DNA of 5,913 bases from Deltaproteobacteria bacterium (GCA_021779275.1 JAJYAX010000112.1:1-5913); one strand, 5' to 3'; counted from the stretch's first letter, positions 1-4,531 are shown. Notes: generated from the sequence alone by a model not told the origin. Numbers and translations: made by a program.

Positions 1-1
1 T

Positions 2-667
2 GACGATAAGATCCAGGAAAAACGGCCGGGCATCCTGGTGGTCCACGAATGGTGGGGACTGAACGATTATGCCCGGAAGCGGGCAAAGATGCTGGCCGGA
101 TTGGGATACACGGCCCTGGCGGTGGATATGTACGGTGAGGGCAAGCAGGCCCTCACCCCTGCGGATGCCGGCAAGTTTTCCGGAGAAATCATGAAGAACT
201 TTGACGTGGGCAAAGCGCGGTTCCTTGCCGCGGAAGACTTTCTCAAAAACCAGCCGACCGTTGACCCGACCCGGATCGGAGCCGTCGGCTACTGTTTCGG
301 GGGCGGGGTAGTCCTGAACATGGCCCGTGAGGGCGCGGACCTCAAGGCAGTGGCAAGCTTCCATGGGAATCTCCAGACAGTTACGCTTGCCCAACCTGAC
401 AGGATAAAGGCGAAAATCCATGTCTACACCGGCGGGAGCGACAAGCTTGTGCCGCCCGAGGCCGTGGAGGCCTTTAACAAGGAGATGCTTGAGGCCAAGG
501 CCGATTATGTAATCAAGGTCTATCCGGGAGCGCTCCACGCCTTCACCAATCCCGAGGCGACCGGACTGGGCAAACAGTTCAATCTGCCGATTGCCTACGA
601 TAAAAAAGCGGACAAGGCCTCCTGGCAAGATATGCGGAAGTTCTTTGCTGCGGCTCTTAAAAAATAG
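2..667 (+). CDS. Dienelactone hydrolase family protein (5'-truncated by window edge)
   Basis: An alpha/beta-hydrolase of the dienelactone hydrolase (DLH) family, which cleaves ester or lactone bonds with a Cys-His-Asp triad. The reading frame is open from base 2, before the first in-frame GTG at 38, so the true start lies upstream of the window; the segment reading DDKIQEKRPGILVVHEWWGL is typical of the region just before the first core strand. All three triad residues are visible in the expected order: the nucleophile Cys in GYCFGGG (codon 293-295), Asp in GGSDKLVPP (codon 440-442) and His in LHAFTNP (codon 536-538). The HEWWGL motif near the start is also characteristic. About 221 residues are present, ending in TAG; relatives usually have 20-50 more at the N-terminus. 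The physiological substrate cannot be told from sequence; many such proteins have no role in aromatic degradation. It converges with the dehydrogenase that follows. I see no convincing terminator in the 61-nt gap. Confidence 0.9.
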   Translation, partial: DDKIQEKRPGILVVHEWWGLNDYARKRAKMLAGLGYTALAVDMYGEGKQALTPADAGKFSGEIMKNFDVGKARFLAAEDFLKNQPTVDPTRIGAVGYCFGGGVVLNMAREGADLKAVASFHGNLQTVTLAQPDRIKAKIHVYTGGSDKLVPPEAVEAFNKEMLEAKADYVIKVYPGALHAFTNPEATGLGKQFNLPIAYDKKADKASWQDMRKFFAAALKK

Positions 668-728
668 CTGTTCTGCCCGGTTGATCTTGCCAGGTTAAAC
701 AGAAGGGGGGCCAGGGTTATTCACTTGG

Positions 729-1469
729 TTAGGCGAATCCTCCGTTGACGCCGAGATTTTGCCCGGTCACCCAGGCTGCCTCCTCGCTCACCAGGAACAG
801 GACGACACGGGCAATGTCGTCCGGTTCGCCAATGCGTCCAAGGGCTGCCATTGCAGAAAGACGCTTGATGTCGTCCTCGCTTTTACCTTCATGGAACAGC
901 TCGGTGTGGGTCGGGCCTGGCGAGATTGAGTTTACGGTGATGCGTCGCGGACCGGCTTCTTTGGCCATAATCCGGGTGAGTTGTTCCACAGCCCCCTTGG
1001 TCGCGGAATAGGCGCCGTAGGCCGGCAGCATCAGCCGGGTCACCGAGCTCGAAAAATTCACGATCCGCCCGCCATCCTCAAGACGTGTTGCAGCCTCGCG
1101 CAGGGTGTTAAACGTTCCCTTCACATTGACGCTGAAGATGCGGTCAAAATCTTCTTCTGTCGTGTCCTGAATTCTTTTGTAGACGATCACACCGGCATTG
1201 TTGACCAGGATATCGATCTTCCCGAATTTGGCGATAGCTGTATCAAACATCGCCTTCACCTCCGAAACCTTGCTGATATCCGCCCGCAGGACAAACGCCT
1301 CGCCCCCCTCGGATTGGATTTCAGCGGCAACCTGGTCGGCGGCACGCCTATTGCCGGCATAATTGACGATTACACTCGCCCCGGCCTTGGCCAGAACCTT
1401 GGCAAGATGAGCGCCGATACCTCTTGAGGAACCTGTGACGATGGCAACTTTATTATGAAGTGATTGCAT
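729..1469 (-). CDS. Classical short-chain dehydrogenase/reductase (SDR family oxidoreductase)
   Basis: An NAD(P)(H)-dependent oxidoreductase of the classical SDR family, 246 aa, the usual length. Motifs in order, numbered from the ATG at 1469: cofactor-binding TGSSRGIG at 12-19; Asp64 in RADIS; NNAG at 90-93; the catalytic Asn115 in VNVKG; Ser141 in FSSS; and Tyr154/Lys158 in YSATK, with Ser-Tyr spacing of 13 as in FabG. SPGPTHT follows and the C-terminus is GQNLGVNGGFA. The stretch after strand beta2 (VNYAGNRRAAD) has no acidic residue at the tip and has two arginines nearby, which favours NADP(H); that is inference. The frame stays open to 1526, but the 19 extra residues look non-family and the ribosome site GGAGGAGGT lies between the two starts, so the inner ATG is chosen. 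Likely a 3-oxoacyl-ACP reductase-like or glucose-dehydrogenase-like enzyme; the substrate is unknown. It appears monocistronic, transcribed leftwards away from the accessory region. Confidence 0.9.
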   Translation of the reverse strand: MQSLHNKVAIVTGSSRGIGAHLAKVLAKAGASVIVNYAGNRRAADQVAAEIQSEGGEAFVLRADISKVSEVKAMFDTAIAKFGKIDILVNNAGVIVYKRIQDTTEEDFDRIFSVNVKGTFNTLREAATRLEDGGRIVNFSSSVTRLMLPAYGAYSATKGAVEQLTRIMAKEAGPRRITVNSISPGPTHTELFHEGKSEDDIKRLSAMAALGRIGEPDDIARVVLFLVSEEAAWVTGQNLGVNGGFA

Positions 1470-1481
1470 GGCGTATCGATT

Positions 1482-1490
1482 ACCTCCTCC
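1482..1490 (-). promoter_or_regulatory. Ribosome binding site deciding the SDR start
   Basis: The minus strand reads GGAGGAGGT, a near-perfect Shine-Dalgarno match, 12 nt before the ATG at 1469. The spacing is rather long, but no other start codon lies between them. Its position inside the longer open frame argues against the upstream start at 1526. Confidence 0.6.
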
Positions 1491-1560
1491 GGGTGACCTT
1501 GGCAATAGTATTGAACTTCTTGGCATTAGTGCCCCTTGATAGCGCTTCGGTATGCTTGCA

Positions 1561-1585
1561 TTGAAATGATTGAATCATATTTCAA
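1561..1585. repeat. Bulged palindrome upstream of SDR, possible operator
   Basis: The left arm TTGAAATGATT and the right arm AATCATATTTCAA are complementary except for a 2-nt insertion. The core ATGATTGAATCAT (1566-1578) is a perfect 13-bp palindrome around a central G. It lies about 95 nt upstream of the SDR start. The size fits a dimeric repressor site, but no regulator gene is adjacent and the role is inference. Confidence 0.35.
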
Positions 1586-1588
1586 ATA

Positions 1589-1608
1589 TTAATGCAGCGC
1601 ATGATTAA
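1589..1608. repeat. Second bulged palindrome upstream of SDR
   Basis: TTAATGC and GCATGATTAA form arms around AGC, with a 3-nt insertion in the right arm; the inner ATGC-agc-GCAT is perfect. It lies 3 nt from the preceding palindrome and shares its ATGATT word. Function unknown. Confidence 0.25.
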
Positions 1609-1814
1609 CATCAAGCGAGACTACGCTGAGCCAAGGCCAAAAATACCCGATATATAGGATATTTTGCTGAAAAGTTAGTGACTAACTATACCTTGTCAGT
1701 CCTTTTGTCCTCGTGTTTTCGAACCTCGCACGCACATACTCCATGTTCATCCATGGATGGTCGGCCTTGCCAAAAATGGTCCGGGGACCACAAAAAGAGG
1801 CCCCTATTATACAG

Positions 1815-1840
1815 ATGATTAAATATGATTTAAAATGATT
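1815..1840 (+). repeat. Three ATGATT repeats at exact 10-bp spacing, probable antitoxin operator
   Basis: ATGATT occurs at 1815-1820, 1825-1830 and 1835-1840, one helical turn apart, and the last copy overlaps the putative -35 box. Ribbon-helix-helix antitoxins bind short tandem repeats on one DNA face and repress their own operon, so this fits an autoregulatory operator. The repeats are directly visible; binding is inference. Confidence 0.45.
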
Positions 1841-1867
1841 GACTTTGTCGGCTGAGAGCAGCATTAT
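1839..1867 (+). promoter_or_regulatory. Putative sigma70 promoter of the toxin-antitoxin operon
   Basis: TTGACT (1839-1844, five of six consensus bases) is followed after 17 nt by CATTAT (1862-1867, four of six). Transcription would start near 1874, giving a leader of about 22 nt. A small palindrome, TGAT-a-ATCA (1871-1879), falls at the start point and could be a further operator half. Confidence 0.5.
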
Positions 1868-1895
1868 ACATGATAATCAATAAGAGGAGAAAATT

Positions 1896-2165
1896 ATGGC
1901 ACAAACCGAAACGAAGGTGCTTACCGCACACATACCTTTACCACTGGCTGAGAAAATTGATCAAATGGCGACTCGCCTAGAACGATCACGTGGTTGGATT
2001 GTTAAGCAAGCGCTTGCAGCTTGGGTTGATCAGGAAGAGGAGCGGAGCCGTTTAACCAGAGAGGCAATGGCTGATGTGGATGCACGGCACATTATAGATC
2101 ATCAGGCCGTACAGTCCTGGGCTGACAGCCTCAGCACCGACACGCCACTCCCCGTACCGCAATGA
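1896..2165 (+). CDS. Ribbon-helix-helix (CopG/ParD-like) antitoxin
   Basis: An 89-aa antitoxin of a type II toxin-antitoxin pair. The N-terminal part (about residues 6-46) has the ribbon-helix-helix pattern: a beta strand VLTAHIPLP followed by two helices, LAEKIDQMATRLE and SRGWIVKQALAAWVDQEEE. This part should dimerise and bind the operator. The charged and flexible C-terminal part (about 50-89, including IDHQAVQSWADSL) is where such antitoxins wrap and neutralise the toxin. GAGGAG (1884-1889) lies 6 nt before the ATG, a good ribosome site. The stop overlaps the toxin start by 4 nt (ATGA), a typical coupled antitoxin-first operon. Autorepression through the ATGATT repeats upstream is likely. 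Codon use is less GC-biased than the flanking metabolic genes, consistent with horizontal acquisition. The subfamily name (ParD versus RelB/StbD) is uncertain; the role is well supported by the partner. Confidence 0.88.
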   Translation: MAQTETKVLTAHIPLPLAEKIDQMATRLERSRGWIVKQALAAWVDQEEERSRLTREAMADVDARHIIDHQAVQSWADSLSTDTPLPVPQ

Positions 2166-2440
2166 TGGAGCTAAAATGGACGGTTAAAGCATTATCCGAC
2201 CTGGCAAGGTTGTATGGGTTTCTGGCCTCACTAAACCAGCCGGCTGCTGCGCGCGCAATTCAGTCGCTGACTGTTGCACCGACCAGTTTATTGAAAAATC
2301 CGCGTATTGGTGAAAAGTTAGAAGAGTTCGAACCTCGTGAGGTTCGACGATTTCTCGTAGGAAACTATGAGATGCGTTACGAAATCCAGGAATCTACAAT
2401 CTATGTGTTACGATTATGGCACACCCGGGAAGATCGGTGA
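2162..2440 (+). CDS. RelE/ParE superfamily toxin
   Basis: A 92-aa toxin of the RelE/ParE superfamily, the normal length. Visible family features are WTVKALSDLARLYGFL at the start (helix 1 after a short strand), the middle segment LLKNPRIGEKLEEFEPREVRRF, and the C-terminal strands VGNYEMRYEI and IYVLRLWHTREDR. The ending WHTREDR is characteristic of ParE-type proteins. ParE toxins poison DNA gyrase, whereas RelE toxins cut mRNA on the ribosome; sequence alone favours ParE-like but does not prove the target. There are two adjacent ATG codons at 2162 and 2165; relatives recalled from memory begin MELKW, so initiation at 2165 (TGATG overlap with the antitoxin stop) is equally possible. No separate ribosome site is visible before it, so translation is probably coupled to the antitoxin. 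The gene looks intact. Confidence 0.88.
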   Translation: MMELKWTVKALSDLARLYGFLASLNQPAAARAIQSLTVAPTSLLKNPRIGEKLEEFEPREVRRFLVGNYEMRYEIQESTIYVLRLWHTREDR

Positions 2441-2694
2441 TATTTGAGTGGCTATAATGTCCATAAACAATTAAGTACATAATTTTACTTTCTTTAATCT
2501 GCAATCTGAAGTTGTTTACAACATCTTATTACCTCGTAGTAAACATTTTGTACTACATGGGATCGGGATAGAAAGTAAGAAATGGCAATTTATTTTATTT
2601 CTTAAGGATGTCCCCTATTACTGCACGATGAGGACTTCCTGCCCAAGGAACTTAAGCAGGGCACCCTGTAAGAAGCACCAAGCTGCGCTTGGCG
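2441..2694. other. Gene-poor AT-rich stretch between toxin gene and attC
   Basis: No gene called. It contains several small inverted repeats: GTTGT-tt-ACAAC (2511-2522), GTAGTA/TACTAC (2536-2556), TAAGAAAT/ATTTCTTA (2576-2604, 13-nt loop), and CCAAGC-tgc-GCTTGG (2678-2692) right next to attC. None is followed by a T-run that would make a convincing terminator. A 21-codon open stretch at 2606-2671 (+) has protein-like composition and may be a gene remnant. If the attC belongs to an array read leftwards, this is where the next cassette would begin, but no cassette gene is visible. Confidence 0.45.
2678..2692. repeat. Short hairpin abutting the attC site
   Basis: CCAAGC and GCTTGG form a perfect 6-bp stem with the 3-nt loop TGC, extendable by two more pairs beyond one mismatch. 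It lies 2 nt beyond the attC R' box. Role unknown. Confidence 0.35.
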
Positions 2695-2757
2695 CACCAA
2701 CGTAAAGTTGAGGGACGCCTCGCTTTTGCGGCGTCCCGCTCGAACGACGGGTTAGTT
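2695..2757 (-). other. attC: Integron attC recombination site (63 bp)
   Basis: Read on the minus strand, the site opens with the R'' box AACTAAC (2757-2751) and ends with the R' box GTTGGTG (2701-2695); 63 bp is normal for short attC sites. Between them lies an imperfect palindrome whose central stem is GGGACGCC / GGCGTCCC (2737-2730 and 2719-2712), with a loop about 10 nt long. The left arm CGTTCGAGC holds extra unpaired bases relative to the right arm CTCAAC; this is the extrahelical-base feature that gives attC its polarity, and it points the same way as the cassette genes. From memory, the left half resembles the classic aadA-type 59-base element (CTAAC, 4 nt, CGTTC, 1 nt, AGC, then GACGCCGC after 1-2 nt). 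The outer boxes deviate from consensus RYYYAAC/GTTRRRY at one and two positions. The stop codon of the last cassette gene lies inside R''. Folding the bottom strand and a covariance search for attC would test this. Confidence 0.8.
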
Positions 2758-3021
2758 CTGTACGGCGGCTTCATTCTGTTTCCGAACCGACAAAACCAGG
2801 AAAGCACCTGTGGCTAAGACTGTGACAGCAAGGAAAACCCAATGTATTGGAAGCGCCTCTTGAAGCGACAGCACATAGCCTGCAAGCGTTGAGGTAATCG
2901 AAAGGCCTACCTCAAAACAAACCCGAAAAGTGGAGCTAACGTGCATGACATCGGCTCGAACGAGTTGAATGTCGATACTTTCCGGCGCAGTGATCTTCGC
3001 GTTGACCTTCAAGTTAGCCAT
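2752..3021 (-). CDS. Small two-helix membrane protein of the cassette, function unknown
   Basis: An 89-aa protein that I cannot assign. Residues 1-33 are polar and probably cytoplasmic (MANLKVNAKITAPESIDIQL). Residues about 34-53 (from VCFEVGLSITST to GYVLSL) and about 59-79 (from HWVFLAVTVLA to LVLSV) look like two membrane segments with a short loop, followed by a basic tail RKQNE, giving a hairpin with both ends inside. The ATG overlaps the stop of the upstream gene by 8 nt (ATGGCTAA), and GGGAG sits 6 nt before it, so it is cotranslated with its partner. The open frame extends to 3093, but those 24 residues lie inside the partner gene and lack a ribosome site. The stop TAA (2754-2752) lies within the attC R'' box. 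Tight coupling suggests that it works with the upstream protein, perhaps anchoring it at the membrane; that is inference. Confidence 0.7.
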   Translation of the reverse strand: MANLKVNAKITAPESIDIQLVRADVMHVSSTFRVCFEVGLSITSTLAGYVLSLQEALPIHWVFLAVTVLATGAFLVLSVRKQNEAAVQN

Positions 3022-3385
3022 TTGTGGCTCCCATATAAAGGGAGTACGCAATGAACTTACAAGTGGTGTTCTTGACGCCAGTGACCTGCACAACGATGGT
3101 CAGTGGCCGACCAGCCATTGTTCCCAAGTCGAATGGCCCGAGCACCTGAGAAGGCATGAGCTGTCGAAAGTTGACCAAATGAATTTGCATCCGATCAGTG
3201 CTCACGACCTGACCCCACATTTTGTTCACCTCTTGATTCTCCACTTCTGAAACGACGAACTCGACGGCTATTTGCTCTTGCCCGTAGATAACTTCGAGAG
3301 TGGTAGTTCCGACACCCAATGTATGGAAAGACTGACTGGAGATCAGTTCGTTCTCTAGGTACGTGATTCGTGTTGTTGCGTTCAT
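3014..3385 (-). CDS. Cassette-borne soluble protein of unknown function (DUF6864-like?)
   Basis: A 123-aa protein without signal peptide or membrane segment, rich in alternating hydrophobic residues that suggest a beta sandwich: TTTLEVIYG, IAVEFVVSEVE, MQIHLVNF, LTIVVQVTGV, KFIAYSLYMG. The central pattern IHLVNF..., then PFDLGTMAGRPLTIVVQV and a terminal Y-x-x-Y, recalls from memory small cassette-associated proteins of the DUF6864 kind; I could not verify this. The ATG at 3385 is chosen over the in-frame ATG at 3421 because 3421 lies outside the cassette boundary (3417) and its codons add no family-like sequence; GGCGGTG seven nt upstream of 3385 is a moderate ribosome site. It overlaps the membrane-protein gene by 8 nt, forming a two-gene unit. 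Expression would depend on an outside promoter or a weak one upstream. No catalytic motif is visible, so a binding or sensor role is as likely as enzymatic activity. Confidence 0.7.
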   Translation of the reverse strand: MNATTRITYLENELISSQSFHTLGVGTTTLEVIYGQEQIAVEFVVSEVENQEVNKMWGQVVSTDRMQIHLVNFRQLMPSQVLGPFDLGTMAGRPLTIVVQVTGVKNTTCKFIAYSLYMGATNG

Positions 3386-3411
3386 GTGGGGACACCGCCA
3401 AGAAATGAAGG

Positions 3412-3418
3412 AACTAAC
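3412..3418 (-). other. Cassette entry junction (R-box GTTAGTT)
   Basis: The minus strand reads GTTAGTT, matching the integron core site GTTRRRY at six of seven positions and fully complementary to R'' of the downstream attC. The crossover would be after the G at 3418. No attC arm or attI-like left box is recognisable immediately upstream (3419-3500). Confidence 0.6.
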
Positions 3419-3423
3419 CATTG

Positions 3424-3452
3424 ATATATCAGGTCGATTTGCACTGATATAT
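3424..3452. repeat. 9-bp perfect inverted repeat next to the cassette junction
   Basis: ATATATCAG (3424-3432) and CTGATATAT (3444-3452) are perfectly complementary around an 11-nt spacer, beginning 6 nt beyond the cassette junction. It may be a hairpin or protein site at the insertion target; integron integrases can use structured secondary sites, but no such role is shown. Confidence 0.45.
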
Positions 3453-3453
3453 A

Positions 3454-3499
3454 TGATATTGAGGGGGGGGGTTGGCAGTTTTGCCCTGTTACAATATCA
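3454..3499. repeat. 8-bp inverted repeat enclosing a G9 run and a small hairpin
   Basis: TGATATTG (3454-3461) and CAATATCA (3492-3499) are perfect complements. Between them lie nine consecutive G (3463-3471) and a small stem GGCA-gttt-TGCC (3474-3485). The homopolymer is prone to slippage and sequencing error, so its exact length should be treated with care. Confidence 0.4.
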
Positions 3500-3791
3500 A
3501 GCTTAATGCAAAAAAACACGCCAGATATTTCCAATCCATCACCCCTGTTTAAATGTCTTTTCCTCACTCATTATACACACCGGGAGAATTGGCCGCTACA
3601 GATTTTAAAGTTACTCATAAAAACAGGTTGAATCGGTATCTTCAATTGCCGCAAAAGACTTATTACTGGCAGAGAACCGGCTGTCGGATTAATGCCAGGT
3701 TCATCTTTATTCATTGGCATTGTCTCAATCCTCTGAGTTGCAATGCATAGATGATATTGCAGCCTGCAGGAGGAAACCACACAGCCAAGGA

Positions 3792-3821
3792 TTGACCTTG
3801 AAGGGCCGGGGTGGATATGCT
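3792..3821 (+). promoter_or_regulatory. Putative sigma70 promoter for the exporter gene
   Basis: TTGACC (3792-3797, five of six consensus bases) and TATGCT (3816-3821, four of six) are 18 nt apart. Transcription would start near 3828, leaving a leader of about 77 nt. An imperfect hairpin, CAGGATC-gcggt-GGTCCTG (3843-3861), lies in that leader. Confidence 0.4.
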
Positions 3822-3904
3822 ATTGTCTGTTGCCGATTTGCTCAGGATCGCGGTGGTCCTGTTAAAACACTACGCTCATTTCCGGACGATGCCGAGACTC
3901 TCCC

Positions 3905-4531
3905 ATGCTCCCTCTTGATACCGCAGCGACATTTTTCCTGGCCGCCATCCTGCTGGCCCTGGCGCCCGGACCCGATAATATCTTTGTCCTGACCCAGGCG
4001 GCGCTCAGGGGAAAGATCGCCGGTCTTGCGGTAACGCTGGGGCTCTGCACCGGGCTTATCGTACATACCACGGCCGTGGCCGTGGGTGTCGCCGCCATCT
4101 TCCGGACCTCCGCCGTGGCCTTTACGGTGCTGAAGTCCCTGGGGGCCTGTTATCTGCTCTATCTGGCCTGGAAGGCCTTCCGGGCGGCGGCCACCTCGAT
4201 CCATCCGGCAAAGACCTCCGAGATATCCCGGGCCAGGCTCTACCGGCGGGGCATCATCATGAATATCACCAACCCCAAGGTCTCGATCTTCTTCCTGGCC
4301 TTCCTGCCGCAGTTCGCCGATCCGGCCCGCGGCCCGCTGACCGTGCAGATCATCCAGCTGGGAGGAATCTTTATCGTCGCCACCATCCTGGTCTTCGGCG
4401 GCATCGCGCTGCTGGCGGGGGCTATCGGAGAATGGCTGAACCGTTCCGCCAGGATCCAGCAGATCATGAACCGGGTAGCAGGGGGAATCTTCGTCGGCCT
4501 GGCCCTGAAGCTTTTGACAACCCAACGATGA
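3905..4531 (+). CDS. LysE/RhtB family translocator (amino acid or metabolite exporter)
   Basis: An inner-membrane exporter of the LysE/RhtB family, 208 aa, the usual length for a six-segment member. The family signature is near the start: LAPGPDNIFVLTQAALRG (about residues 19-36), with the Pro-Gly-Pro-Asp turn after the first membrane segment. Further segments are visible at about 40-62 (glycine- and threonine-rich), 70-88 (LKSLGACYLLYLAWKAF), the conserved GIIMNITNPKVSIFFLAFLP stretch at about 115-134, 146-170, and 185-205. NPK followed by a hydrophobic run is typical of the family, whose members export amino acids such as lysine, threonine or homoserine using the proton motive force; the substrate here is unknown. 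Ribosome site before the ATG is weak. The gene lies 38 nt upstream of ppnP on the same strand without a terminator between them, so they may be cotranscribed, though no functional link is evident. Confidence 0.92.
   Translation: MLPLDTAATFFLAAILLALAPGPDNIFVLTQAALRGKIAGLAVTLGLCTGLIVHTTAVAVGVAAIFRTSAVAFTVLKSLGACYLLYLAWKAFRAAATSIHPAKTSEISRARLYRRGIIMNITNPKVSIFFLAFLPQFADPARGPLTVQIIQLGGIFIVATILVFGGIALLAGAIGEWLNRSARIQQIMNRVAGGIFVGLALKLLTTQR

Larger units (their letters stand above)
1527..1895. other. Intergenic stretch between SDR and toxin-antitoxin operon
   Basis: No convincing gene. A 60-codon minus-strand frame (1682-1864) lacks a ribosome site and overlaps the antitoxin promoter, so I do not call it. 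The stretch is AT-rich and holds several inverted repeats: 1561-1585 and 1589-1608 (bulged palindromes), 1640-1665 (AAAATACCC / GGATATTTT hairpin with one mismatch), GTTAGTGACTAAC at 1674-1686, CATCCATGGATG at 1748-1759, and TGGTCC-gg-GGACCA at 1777-1790. The right end carries the toxin-antitoxin promoter. The left end must contain the SDR promoter, but no clear -35/-10 pair stands out. Confidence 0.5.
2701..3417 (-). mobile_element. Complete integron-type gene cassette with two genes
   Basis: The right boundary is placed between G3418 and T3417 because the minus strand reads GTTAGTT at 3418-3412, the exact reverse complement of the R'' box AACTAAC of the attC at the other end. In a circular cassette these two sequences form R' and R'' of the same attC, so perfect complementarity is what a genuine cassette should show. 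The left boundary is after G2701, the crossover position in R'. The cassette is 717 bp, begins 32 nt before its first start codon, carries two overlapping genes, and ends with little noncoding sequence apart from attC, as cassettes do. No promoter is obvious inside it. No integrase gene, attI, or second attC is seen nearby, so in this window it is a lone cassette. Excision would rejoin the flanks at a site reading GTTGGTG. Confidence 0.75.
3419..3904. other. 487-bp noncoding stretch between cassette and exporter gene
   Basis: No supported gene. Open frames on either strand (for example 3553-3750 on + and 3571-3780 on -) are short, mutually overlapping, lack ribosome sites and have no family character. 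None resembles an integron integrase, which would be expected here on the + strand if the cassette sat at its native attI. The left part holds nested inverted repeats around a run of nine G (3424-3499). The right part holds the exporter promoter and a leader hairpin. An orphan AGGAGG at 3768-3773 has no start codon at useful distance. Confidence 0.5.

Noticed and set aside
668..728. Terminator between the converging hydrolase and dehydrogenase genes
   Set aside because: Only weak short complementarity (CTGTT with AACAG over a long loop) and no T-run; not supportable.
1603..1686. Possible second attC (ACTAAC near 1686, GTTAATC near 1603, minus strand)
   Set aside because: The boxes look suggestive, but the arms between them are not complementary apart from a short AT-rich hairpin at 1640-1665, so attC architecture is absent.
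1682..1864. 60-codon minus-strand open frame between SDR and antitoxin
   Set aside because: No ribosome site, no family character, and it covers the antitoxin promoter and repeats. I could not support it as a gene.
2576..2604. TAAGAAAT/ATTTCTTA hairpin as terminator for the toxin gene
   Set aside because: AT-only stem with a 13-nt loop, about 140 nt downstream of the toxin stop and without a following U-tract.
1801..2620. Direct repeat CCCCTATTA (1801-1809 and 2612-2620) flanking the toxin-antitoxin operon
   Set aside because: A 9-bp match is expected many times by chance in a window of this size, and no inverted terminal repeats or transposase accompany it.
3553..3750. 65-codon + strand frame and its antisense partner (3571-3780) as a degraded integrase or other gene
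   Set aside because: Neither translation shows tyrosine recombinase motifs or other recognisable features; ribosome sites are lacking.
3842..4525. Long minus-strand frame opposite the exporter gene
   Set aside because: Low-complexity Gly/Asp/Gln-rich translation typical of antisense of a GC-rich membrane protein gene; the + strand LysE/RhtB reading is clear.
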